This document shows, in pieces, positions 52,268-60,269 of a stretch of 64,000 bases of DNA; position 1 is the first letter of the stretch, and each line of letters begins with the position of its first letter. The position numbers and the translations under genes were made by a program. The stretch lies in NCBI RefSeq assembly GCF_030824335.1, contig NZ_JAVBXX010000044.1, positions 26,897 through 90,896 of the forward strand. Direction: 5' to 3'. The notes beneath the pieces were generated by a model, which saw only the letters and a list, made by a program, of their open reading frames with translations, did not search any database and was not told where the DNA came from. This DNA is from Azonexus sp. Its GTDB lineage: Bacteria > Pseudomonadota > Gammaproteobacteria > Burkholderiales > Rhodocyclaceae.

Positions 52268-54640
52268 ATGCTCGCCATGCCCGTTGTCCCTCTCCGTGTT
52301 GTCGCAGCATCTCTCCGTTTCGCGATTGCCGAAGCGCCTGCTGTCATTGAGGTAGCAGGCGATGTGTCCACGCTGCTCGGCTATTCCGCCGCTGCCTTGG
52401 TGCACGGGGAGGTCAGCCTGCCGGATTGCATTCACCACGACGATGCCGATGTCGCTGCTGCGCTGTTTGGACCCACACTTCCGCCGGGCGAACAAATCGA
52501 TAATTTGCGTGTGCGCCAGGCGAATGGTCGCATCCGCTGCATCAAGGCGATTTATACCAAACGGCGACTGGACGACGGCAGTATCGAGTTGATATTGCAG
52601 TTGCAGGATGCCAAGAGCCTGCCGCGGACGATGGAGGATGCGGCAAACACGGCGAATTTCCGCGCGATGATGGAGAACACCAATGACTTCATCTATTTCA
52701 AGGATCGTAACCATGTGTTTACCGGCGCCAGTCAGACGCTGGTTACCTTGTGCCATCCCGCCGAGCAATGGACCGATTTGCTCGGCCTGACCGATTACGA
52801 CGTTTTTCCGGAGTACTACGCCGATATCTACTACCGGCTCGAAAAACAGGTTTTTTCCGGCCTCTCCGCCGCCTATGAGGAGCAGGAGTTCCTGACCAAG
52901 GATGGCAGTCGGCGTGGTTGGGTCGATAACCGGAAATATCCGATCCGCAACGAAGCGGGCGAGATGATCGGCCTGTTCGGGGTCGCCCGCGATATTACCG
53001 AGCGTATCGAGGCCGAACACAGGCTGAAGGAAAGCGAATATTTTTTCCGCGATTCGCAGCTTGCAGCCAATATCGGTTCCTACAAATTCGACATCGCCAG
53101 CGACCGTTGGTCGTCGTCGGAAGTCATGGAACGGATTTTCGGTATCGGCGCAGATTATCCGCGCACGCTGTACGGCTGGCTGGCGCTGGTGCATCCAGAA
53201 GACCGCCAGATGATGCAGGATTACATCACGACGAACGTGTTGAAAGACCATGAGTCTTTCAACAAGGAATACCGCATTCAGCGCAACCTGGATGGCGAAA
53301 CGCGCTGGGTTCTCGGTCTCGGCCAGTTACGCTTTGATGCGGATGGCGCACCCTGCTGGATGCTCGGTACGATCCAGGACGTCACAGTGCGCAAGCAACT
53401 CGATGCCGAACTCGCCCACTATCGGCAGAATCTTGAGGCATTGGTTGATTTGCGCACACAGGCCTTGAACAAGGCGAAGAATGCAGCGGAGGCGGCCAGT
53501 GTCGCGAAAAGTGCGTTTCTGGCCAATATGAGTCACGAGATACGGACCCCGCTCAACGCCATTACCGGCATGGCTTACCTGATTCGCCGGGGCGGTCTGT
53601 CGCTGCAACAGACCGAGCAGTTGGGCAAGCTGGAGTCCGCCAGCACGCATCTTCTGGAAACGATCAATGCCGTGCTTGAAATATCAAAGATCGAAGCCGG
53701 CAAGTATGTTCTTGAGGAAACCGCTCTTTCTGTCGAAAGCGTGATTGGCAATGTCGTTTCCATCATGCAGAACCGTGTGGATGCCAAAGGCCTGAAACTG
53801 CGTACGGAGCTGTGTCCATTGCCCTGTCGATTGCTGGGCGACGCAACCCGTTTGCAACAGGCCTTGCTCAATTACATCTCGAATGCGGTCAAATTTACCG
53901 AACATGGCGAACTCGTCCTGCAGCTGGAGATGCTGGAAGACAAGGCAGATAGCGTATGCCTGCGTTTTTCAGTCCGCGATACCGGCATCGGTATCGTACC
54001 GGAAACCATTACGCGACTTTTTGATGCCTTTGAGCAAGCCGACAACTCGACCACTCGTTTGTATGGTGGCACAGGCCTGGGGCTGGCCATCGCCCGTAAA
54101 CTGGCCCGCTTGATGGGCGGGGAGGCTGGCGCACAAAGCACCCCGGGTATCGGCAGCACCTTCTGGTTTACAGCTTGCCTGCGCAAGGATGTATCTGGCG
54201 CAAGTCCAGTCTCGGAAGAACGACTGGATGACAGCGCCAGCACGATAAAACAGAAATTCGCCGGCTGCCGCGTTTTGCTCGCCGAAGACGAGCCGATCAA
54301 TTGCGAGATTGCGCAGATGTTGCTGGAGGATGCCGGGCTGCTTGCCGACATTGCACAAGATGGCATCGAAGCAGTCGAAAAAGCCGCAAGCAACGACTAC
54401 TCGCTGATCCTGATGGATATGCAGATGCCCCGCATGGATGGCCTTGATGCAACCCGCCAGATTCGGCAGTTCGAGCGCCAGGCCAATACACCGATCCTGG
54501 CCATGACGGCAAATGCCTTCGCCGAAGACCGTAGCCGCTGCTTGCAAGCCGGCATGGTTGATTTCATTGCCAAACCGGTCGAGCCTGCGCTTTTCTACTC
54601 GGTATTGTTGAAGGCCTTGTCGGCACTCGACAAGCCGTAG
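52268..54640 (+). CDS. Hybrid sensor histidine kinase with PAS domains and receiver
   Basis: 790 residues from ATG 52268; a GTG at 52265 and an ATG at 52277 are alternatives, none with a clear ribosome site. No membrane helix is seen, so it is cytosolic. PAS-like domains at about 1-110, 130-250 (DFIYFKDRNHVFTGAS) and 260-385, coiled linker (about 390-420), HisKA MSHEIRTPLNAI (His near 422), HATPase with GTGLGLAIARKLARLMGG, then a REC domain (Asp in LILMDMQMP near 716). The signal is unknown. A palindrome and the dctA gene follow; it is not adjacent to an own response regulator. Confidence 0.92.
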   Translation: MLAMPVVPLRVVAASLRFAIAEAPAVIEVAGDVSTLLGYSAAALVHGEVSLPDCIHHDDADVAAALFGPTLPPGEQIDNLRVRQANGRIRCIKAIYTKRRLDDGSIELILQLQDAKSLPRTMEDAANTANFRAMMENTNDFIYFKDRNHVFTGASQTLVTLCHPAEQWTDLLGLTDYDVFPEYYADIYYRLEKQVFSGLSAAYEEQEFLTKDGSRRGWVDNRKYPIRNEAGEMIGLFGVARDITERIEAEHRLKESEYFFRDSQLAANIGSYKFDIASDRWSSSEVMERIFGIGADYPRTLYGWLALVHPEDRQMMQDYITTNVLKDHESFNKEYRIQRNLDGETRWVLGLGQLRFDADGAPCWMLGTIQDVTVRKQLDAELAHYRQNLEALVDLRTQALNKAKNAAEAASVAKSAFLANMSHEIRTPLNAITGMAYLIRRGGLSLQQTEQLGKLESASTHLLETINAVLEISKIEAGKYVLEETALSVESVIGNVVSIMQNRVDAKGLKLRTELCPLPCRLLGDATRLQQALLNYISNAVKFTEHGELVLQLEMLEDKADSVCLRFSVRDTGIGIVPETITRLFDAFEQADNSTTRLYGGTGLGLAIARKLARLMGGEAGAQSTPGIGSTFWFTACLRKDVSGASPVSEERLDDSASTIKQKFAGCRVLLAEDEPINCEIAQMLLEDAGLLADIAQDGIEAVEKAASNDYSLILMDMQMPRMDGLDATRQIRQFERQANTPILAMTANAFAEDRSRCLQAGMVDFIAKPVEPALFYSVLLKALSALDKP

Positions 54641-54684
54641 CATTGACGACAGTCAGCACAAGGTTGCCGAAAAACAAAGCGCAG

Positions 54685-54716
54685 TTGTGGTTTACCACAA
54701 TTCGGAAAGCCACAAT
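54685..54716. promoter_or_regulatory. Operator-like palindrome upstream of dctA
   Basis: TTGTGGTTTACCACAA (54685-54700) is a 6+4+6 palindrome, and a further CCACAA half-site lies at 54711-54716. The arrangement suggests a dimeric repressor with a third contact. A hairpin TCGGGA-TGAAC-TCCCGA (54756-54772) follows in the leader. The rest of 54641-54798 shows no gene. Confidence 0.55.
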
Positions 54717-54798
54717 TACGCAGCTTTTCGCTCGGTAAGATACTCGCGCCCCGGGTCGGGATGAACTCCCGAAATTTCCAAATTCCTGGGGGAACGCA

Positions 54799-56145
54799 GT
54801 GAACAAAAAAATATTCGGCAGTCTGTATGTACAAGTCTTGATCGCAATTGCGATCGGTGTCGCGTTGGGGCATTTTTATCCAGATACCGGCGCGGCAATG
54901 AAGCCGCTCGGGGATGCTTTCATCAAGTTGATCAAGATGATCATCGCGCCTATCATCTTCTGCACCATCGTGGTCGGCATCGCCGGCATGGAAGACATGA
55001 AGAAGGTCGGCAAGACCGGTGGCCTGGCTGTGCTGTATTTTGAAATCGTCAGCACGATTGCGCTGATCATCGGACTGATCGTCGTCAATGTCTGGGCACC
55101 CGGTGCCGGGATGAACGTCGATCCGAGTACGCTCGACACCAAGGGCATTGATAAATACGCGGCGCCGGGGCAGATGCAAACCACCGCCCAGTTCCTGATG
55201 AACATCATCCCGACCAGTGTGGTCGACGCCTTTGCCAAGGGCGACATGCTGCAGGTGCTGTTTTTCTCCATCCTGTTCGGTTACGCCCTGCATGCTTTCG
55301 GCGAGCGCGGCAAGCCGGTATTCGAACTGATCGAGCGCCTGTCGCACGTGCTGTTCCGTATCGTCGGCGTGATCATGAAGGTTGCCCCGATCGGTGCTTT
55401 CGGCGCGATGGCCTACACCATCGGCAAGCATGGCGTGGGCAGCCTGGCGCAATTGGCCAATCTGATGGGAGCGTTCTACCTGACCTGCCTGCTGTTCATT
55501 TTCGGTGTGCTCGGTTCGATTGCTGCCCTGCACGGTTTCTCCATCTGGAAACTGATCAAGTACATCAAGGAAGAGTTGTTCCTGGTGCTCGGCACCTCGT
55601 CTTCTGAATCGGCGCTGCCGCGTTTGATGGCCAAGATGGAAAATGCCGGTGCGCAGAAGTCGGTGGTCGGCCTGGTTGTGCCGACGGGTTATTCCTTCAA
55701 CCTCGATGGCACCTCGATCTACTTGACGATGGCCGCGGTGTTCATCGCCCAGGCCACCAACACGCCGATGGATTTGAGCCAGCAGATCACGCTGCTGGTC
55801 ATTCTGCTGCTGACGTCGAAGGGCGCTGCCGGCGTGACCGGTAGTGGTTTCATCGTGCTGGCCGCGACGCTGTCGGCGGTGGGCACGGTGCCGGTGGCTG
55901 GTCTGGCCCTGATCCTCGGCATCGACCGCTTCATGTCGGAGGCCCGCGCCTTGACCAACTTCATCGGCAACAGCGTGGCCACCCTGGTCGTCGCCAAGTG
56001 GTGCAAGGCGCTTGATACCGAGCGGATGAACGCTGTGCTGAACAATGAAACGCTGGACGAGGCCGAAAACCCGGAACTGGTGCTCGACGATGCACCGCAG
56101 CCCGATATCGCGCATACGCCGCAGCCGGTTGTCGCACATCACTAA
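54799..56145 (+). CDS. dctA: C4-dicarboxylate:cation symporter
   Basis: 448 residues with GTG start, GGGGGA upstream. Glutamate/dicarboxylate fold: TSSSESALPRLMAKMENAG (hairpin HP1 near 269-287) and NLDGTSIYLTMAAVFIAQATNTP (about 305-327) with the Na+ and substrate sites. Imports succinate, fumarate, malate as carbon and electron donor for respiration. Stand-alone gene with its own operator-like palindrome; no DctBD pair nearby. Confidence 0.95.
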   Translation: MNKKIFGSLYVQVLIAIAIGVALGHFYPDTGAAMKPLGDAFIKLIKMIIAPIIFCTIVVGIAGMEDMKKVGKTGGLAVLYFEIVSTIALIIGLIVVNVWAPGAGMNVDPSTLDTKGIDKYAAPGQMQTTAQFLMNIIPTSVVDAFAKGDMLQVLFFSILFGYALHAFGERGKPVFELIERLSHVLFRIVGVIMKVAPIGAFGAMAYTIGKHGVGSLAQLANLMGAFYLTCLLFIFGVLGSIAALHGFSIWKLIKYIKEELFLVLGTSSSESALPRLMAKMENAGAQKSVVGLVVPTGYSFNLDGTSIYLTMAAVFIAQATNTPMDLSQQITLLVILLLTSKGAAGVTGSGFIVLAATLSAVGTVPVAGLALILGIDRFMSEARALTNFIGNSVATLVVAKWCKALDTERMNAVLNNETLDEAENPELVLDDAPQPDIAHTPQPVVAHH

Positions 56146-56149
56146 GCCG

Positions 56150-56350
56150 ATGCAAAGTAGGCGTTCTGTATTGAGCGAGATGGATGGGGTGCCGCATCTT
56201 GCACCCTGTCCATTCTGCGATGGCACAGATGTTGGACCGATCGAAATCGATGTTAACGCCTGGGCTGTGGTCTGTCGGGCGTGCCGGACGCTGGGGCCGT
56301 CCGGTCCGGATGAAAATTTGGCAATCGCCCTGTGGAACACGCGGCAATGA
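56150..56350 (+). CDS. Small zinc-ribbon-like protein (Lar-like)
   Basis: 66 residues from ATG 56150 or 55 from ATG 56180. Two cysteine pairs, LAPCPFCDGTDV and AVVCRACRTLGP, followed by ENLAIALWNTR. The CPFC...C-x-x-C...A-x-x-W-N-x-R pattern is that of Lar-like restriction-alleviation family proteins commonly found in phages and plasmids. It follows dctA after 4 bases and is possibly a remnant of mobile DNA or a housekeeping variant. Confidence 0.65.
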   Translation: MQSRRSVLSEMDGVPHLAPCPFCDGTDVGPIEIDVNAWAVVCRACRTLGPSGPDENLAIALWNTRQ

Positions 56351-56433
56351 GTACGCTTCTGGTGCGTGCTACTTGCCGCACCGTTCGATAGTCTGGAAAC
56401 TGTCGGCTCTTGCTTAACTGAGTACACCGCACC

Positions 56434-56790
56434 ATGGAAGAGAGACTCCCGGAGAATCATCCGGACATGATCCGGATCGTGCAAGCCGCCCATCACGACC
56501 TTGCCCCGGCATCATCAAAAGGCCAGCCAAAATCGCTGGCCAATGCATTATCCAGCGCCCTGGGCAAGCTCCCCGGTTGTCCGGAAGACCTGGAAAACAT
56601 CGAGTTTCTGGTTCATGTCCTGGCGGTTAATCGTGCTGCCGGCAGTATTGACGATGACGCCTTCGAGCAGTTGCTGCTGCGCATCAAGACGCGGGAAGGG
56701 CGGGCCGATCTGGTCAGCCGGTTCACCGAGGAGCTTGAGACAGAGCATGGCTACGACGACGAGGATAGTGCCGCCAACGCCTTGCCGTGA
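56434..56790 (+). CDS. Hypothetical cytosolic protein
   Basis: 118 residues, acidic, with no signal peptide or helix in the membrane. Helical pattern: MIRIVQAAHHDL, LANALSSALGKLPG, AFEQLLLRIKTREGRADL, and an acidic end (DDEDS). No family recognised; codon use is like the neighbours. It lies between dctA and the peptide transporter, separated from each by ~80-100 bases. Confidence 0.6.
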   Translation: MEERLPENHPDMIRIVQAAHHDLAPASSKGQPKSLANALSSALGKLPGCPEDLENIEFLVHVLAVNRAAGSIDDDAFEQLLLRIKTREGRADLVSRFTEELETEHGYDDEDSAANALP

Positions 56791-56888
56791 GGCTGGCTTG
56801 AGCCAAGTCCCCAAGTTCCGGCACTCTTTTTTCGCCTTGGGCGCATTGCTTTGGCCATCCTGAGCCGGGTCTTGGCATAATCGCGGCA

Positions 56889-57866
56889 ATGCTTGCCTAC
56901 ATCTTCCGCCGCCTGCTGTTCGCCATCCCGATCCTGATCGGCGTCAACCTGATCACCTTTGCGTTGTTCTTCATCGTGAACACGCCGGACGACATGGCGC
57001 GCATGCAACTCGGGGTCAAACGGGTCACGCCGGAGGCCATCGAGAAATGGAAGGTCGAGCGCGGCTACGACAAGCCCTTGTTCGTCAATTCTGCGGTCGA
57101 CGGGCTGTCGACCGTAACAAACACCATCTTTTTTGAAAAATCGGCGCGCATGTTCATTGGCGATTTCGGCCGTGCCGAGGACGGCCGCGACATCGCCCGC
57201 GAAATCAGCGCGCGCATGCTGCCGTCGCTGGCCATTGCACTGCCGACCTTCATACTCGGACTGTTCGTGACCATCACGCTGGCGCTGGTCCTGGCCTTCT
57301 TTCGGGCCACGGCCTTTGACTTCTGGGGCGTCGTGATCTGCGTCGCGATGATGTCGATTTCCGGGCTGTTCTACATCATTGGCGGGCAATACCTGATCAG
57401 CAAGGTGTGGCGGCTGGTGCCGATATCCGGTTTCGGCGATGGGCTGGATGCCTGGCGCTTCCTGATCCTGCCGGTGGTCATCGGCGTGGTGTCCGGCATC
57501 GGTTCGTCGGCCCGCTGGTACCGCACGATCTTTCTTGAAGAAGTAAACAAGGATTACGTGCGTACCGCCCGGGCCAAGGGTTTGCCGGAAACGCTGGTGT
57601 TTTTCCGCCATATCCTGCGCAATGCGCTGATTCCCATCCTGACCGGTGTGGTGGTGGTCATTCCGCTGCTGTTCATGGGTTCGCTGCTGACCGAATCCTT
57701 CTTCGGCATTCCCGGTTTGGGCAGTTACACCATTGACGCGATCAACGCGCAGGATTTTGCTGTGGTCCGTTCTATGGTCTTCATCGGCTCGGTGCTGTAC
57801 ATCGTCGGGCTGATCCTGACCGATATTTCCTACACCCTGGTCGATCCGCGGATTCGGTTCTCATGA
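56889..57866 (+). CDS. Peptide-type ABC permease 1 (DppB/YejB family)
   Basis: 325 residues, six helices, starting MLAYIFRRLLFAIPILIGVN as in DppB/OppB/YejB. The EAA loop is EEVNKDYVRTARAKGLPETL (about 217-236), contacting the ATPase. It overlaps the second permease gene by 4 bases. There is no ribosome site; a CATAAT lies just upstream. No substrate-binding protein gene is seen in the window. Family substrates are di/oligopeptides, microcin C or nickel. Confidence 0.9.
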   Translation: MLAYIFRRLLFAIPILIGVNLITFALFFIVNTPDDMARMQLGVKRVTPEAIEKWKVERGYDKPLFVNSAVDGLSTVTNTIFFEKSARMFIGDFGRAEDGRDIAREISARMLPSLAIALPTFILGLFVTITLALVLAFFRATAFDFWGVVICVAMMSISGLFYIIGGQYLISKVWRLVPISGFGDGLDAWRFLILPVVIGVVSGIGSSARWYRTIFLEEVNKDYVRTARAKGLPETLVFFRHILRNALIPILTGVVVVIPLLFMGSLLTESFFGIPGLGSYTIDAINAQDFAVVRSMVFIGSVLYIVGLILTDISYTLVDPRIRFS

Positions 57867-59284
57867 CGGGCTTCCAGATTGTTGTCCTGTGGTCCGATGT
57901 GCTGGTCTGGCTGCTGCTCGCTGCCGGTATCGGGCTGGGCGTGTTGATCAGCAAAAGCCCGCCGCTGTTGGCAGCCTGGCGCCGGGTCGGGGCGAACCGG
58001 ATGGGCATGGCATCGGCCACCATCCTGCTCGCTTTCCTGCTGATAGGCCTGCTCGATTCCCTGCATTACCGTGTCGCCCTCGATGGCAAGCCGGGTGAGA
58101 AAACGCAGTACGGCATCGAAGTGCTGTCGCTGCTCGATGCGCTGGCCGCGCCGCTGCGCACGAAAAATGAAAAAACCTATTCGGCGCCATTTGCCACCCG
58201 GCTGTATGCCAAGGAAACCGTCGATGTCCCGGGCCTCGGTGCGGTGCGCGAGTTTCCCCGCTTGAAACATGGCGGTAGCCATCTTGGCGAGCGTGAGGAC
58301 GAGGTGCTGGCGGATGCCGGATTCACCGCCTTCCGGCTGGCGGTATTGTCATTGCTGGCCTGGCTGGCGGTGGTTGCTGCAGTGGCTACGCGCGTGGGCG
58401 CTACGGCCAACACTGCGGCGGATATTGCGGTCGACGGCAGCGGTTGGCAAAAAATCTGGCGTGGCGAAACCGTTTTTGCCTGGAATGCCGTGCTGGCAAC
58501 GCTGGGCTTACTGCTGATCGTGGTCGTGCCGCTGTTCTACCTCTCCGGTCAGTACCACGTCTTCGGCACCGACAAGGTCGGCCAGGACGTGCTCTATCAA
58601 ATCCTGAAAAGCGTGCGCACGGCACTGATCATCGGCCTGGTGACGACACTGGTCATGCTGCCGATGGCCGTGTTGCTGGGCATCGTCGCCGGTTATTTCC
58701 GTGGCTGGGTCGATGACGTGATCCAGTATCTGTACACCGTCCTCAACTCGATTCCCGGCGTGCTGCTGATCGCCGCCGCGGTGCTGATGATGCAGGTAGT
58801 CATCGACAGCCATCCTGAATGGTTCGCCACCGCTGCCGAACGCGCCGACCTGCGCCTGCTGGCGCTGTGCTTCATCCTCGGCATCACCAGCTGGACCGGC
58901 CTCTGTCGGTTGCTGCGCGGCGAGACGCTGAAGCTCAGGGAGCTCGAATACATCCAGGCGGCGCAGGCGTTTGGCGTGTCGAGCTGGCGGATCATCCTGC
59001 GCCACATCCTGCCCAATCTAATGCACATCGTCATCATCGCGCTGGTCATGGATTTCTCCGGGCTCGTGCTGGCCGAAGCCGTGCTGTCCTACGTCGGCAT
59101 CGGCGTCGATCCGACGATGACCAGCTTCGGTACGATGATCAACAACGCGCGCATGGAACTCGGCCGCGAGCCGGTCGTCTGGTGGTCGCTGGCCGCCGCC
59201 TTCTCGGCCATGTTCATCCTCGTCCTCGCCGCCAACCTGTTCGCCGACGCCGTGCGCGACGCATTCGACCCGAGGGCGGCATGA
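57863..59284 (+). CDS. Peptide-type ABC permease 2 (DppC/YejE family), long form
   Basis: 473 residues, longer than the usual ~300-340. Extra ~180 residues between the first helices hold a soluble region (about 75-150) and an additional helix pair (about 152-170 and 205-225). The core helices follow with EAA loop LKLRELEYIQAAQAFGVSSW (about 352-371). Ends DAVRDAFDPRAA, typical of DppC. It pairs with the upstream permease; the ATPase gene is interrupted from it by two inserted genes. Confidence 0.9.
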   Translation: MTGFQIVVLWSDVLVWLLLAAGIGLGVLISKSPPLLAAWRRVGANRMGMASATILLAFLLIGLLDSLHYRVALDGKPGEKTQYGIEVLSLLDALAAPLRTKNEKTYSAPFATRLYAKETVDVPGLGAVREFPRLKHGGSHLGEREDEVLADAGFTAFRLAVLSLLAWLAVVAAVATRVGATANTAADIAVDGSGWQKIWRGETVFAWNAVLATLGLLLIVVVPLFYLSGQYHVFGTDKVGQDVLYQILKSVRTALIIGLVTTLVMLPMAVLLGIVAGYFRGWVDDVIQYLYTVLNSIPGVLLIAAAVLMMQVVIDSHPEWFATAAERADLRLLALCFILGITSWTGLCRLLRGETLKLRELEYIQAAQAFGVSSWRIILRHILPNLMHIVIIALVMDFSGLVLAEAVLSYVGIGVDPTMTSFGTMINNARMELGREPVVWWSLAAAFSAMFILVLAANLFADAVRDAFDPRAA

Positions 59285-59384
59285 TGCGTCCTGTTTCAGG
59301 AAAATCGATGCGCGAACGTTTGCTTGCGCCGCCGCGGATGCATTGCGAAAATCGGCAGGCGTATTGTTTTCGGAGGCTGCCTTC

Positions 59385-59678
59385 ATGAATGCCAGAGCGC
59401 TTGAGTCGGCGCTGCTCACTCGCTGTGCCGATGTCGTACACGATGCCCGGCAAGTGGCCCGGGATCAATGCGAGGCGAATGTCTTCCGCCTGGCCGCGAT
59501 GGTCGTTCAATCGCGCTTTCCGCGCGAATCCGGACAACTGATGCGGGTTAGCGATGAATATTTCGCGACGCATCCGGGCGAACGTCTGGCACCGGTCGAC
59601 GTACTTGGAAAAGGCTGGCTCATCGGCCTGCCTCGCCTGCGCGACATGCTGAGCCAACGGCTGCTGGCGAGGCGCTGA
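59385..59678 (+). CDS. Small protein of unknown function, partner of the nucleotidyltransferase
   Basis: 97 residues from ATG 59385 with GGAGG 9 bases upstream; upstream codons are not needed. Helical and basic, containing RLAAMVVQSRFPRESGQLMRVSDEYFA in two pieces and ending RLLARR. It lies 3 bases before the nucleotidyltransferase gene, which is the arrangement of toxin-antitoxin pairs, with this as candidate antitoxin. No DNA-binding motif is clear. Confidence 0.7.
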   Translation: MNARALESALLTRCADVVHDARQVARDQCEANVFRLAAMVVQSRFPRESGQLMRVSDEYFATHPGERLAPVDVLGKGWLIGLPRLRDMLSQRLLARR

Positions 59679-59681
59679 CCG

Positions 59682-60269
59682 ATGCCAGCGAAGCCGGAAT
59701 TTCATACGCGCACGGCACTGGCCACCGGCTTGCAGGCCTTGCTGCGCCAACTCGAGGAACGGCTGGCGCTGAGCCAGACGGTGAATGTCTATCTTGCCGG
59801 CGGAATGGCCGTGCATCTTTACACCGCCAATCGCGTGACGACCGACGTCGATGCGGAATTTGGCGGTCGCCTGCTTCTCCCCAATGATCTGATGGTCGAA
59901 GTCACGCTGGAGGACGGCAGTCCGCAAGTGGTTTATCTCGATACCAACTACAACCCGACTTTTGCCCTGCTGCACCCCGATTATCTCGATGATGCCCTGC
60001 CAGTCGATCTTGGCTTGCAGCAGTTGCAGGTTCGTGTGCTTTCCCCGGTCGATCTTGCTGTCAGCAAGATCGCGCGTCTGGCCGACAACGACAAGGAAGA
60101 CATTGCAGCGCTCGTTCGCCATGGCCTGACCCATGCCGATGAAATCGAGCAGCGTGCCAATGCGGCGCTGGCAGGCTATATCGGCGGCCAGGCCATGTTG
60201 CGTCTGAACTTGCGTGATGCACTGGCGCTCGCCCGTGCGGCCGCCGTTGATGTTTCACACCCAGGATGA
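59682..60269 (+). CDS. DUF6036-type nucleotidyltransferase-like protein (possible AbiEii-like toxin)
   Basis: 195 residues. The N-terminal active-site pattern is VYLAGGMAVHLYTANRVTTDVDAEFG (about 37-62, read in two parts): GG motif then D-V-D, the metal-binding carboxylates of nucleotidyltransferases. A later SPVDLAVSKIARLADNDKEDI (about 124-144) matches the DUF6036/AbiEii region. Such proteins are toxins in bicistronic antitoxin modules, or minimal nucleotidyltransferases. The stop overlaps the ABC ATPase ATG (ATGA), so it is now coupled to a transporter gene. Confidence 0.8.
   Translation: MPAKPEFHTRTALATGLQALLRQLEERLALSQTVNVYLAGGMAVHLYTANRVTTDVDAEFGGRLLLPNDLMVEVTLEDGSPQVVYLDTNYNPTFALLHPDYLDDALPVDLGLQQLQVRVLSPVDLAVSKIARLADNDKEDIAALVRHGLTHADEIEQRANAALAGYIGGQAMLRLNLRDALALARAAAVDVSHPG

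Noticed and set aside
56150..56350. Prophage remnant around the Lar-like zinc-ribbon gene
   Set aside because: No integrase, attachment repeats or other phage genes are nearby, so a single small gene does not support a prophage.
54595..56496. 633-codon open frame antisense to dctA
   Set aside because: His/Gln/Arg-rich shadow of a well-supported dctA.
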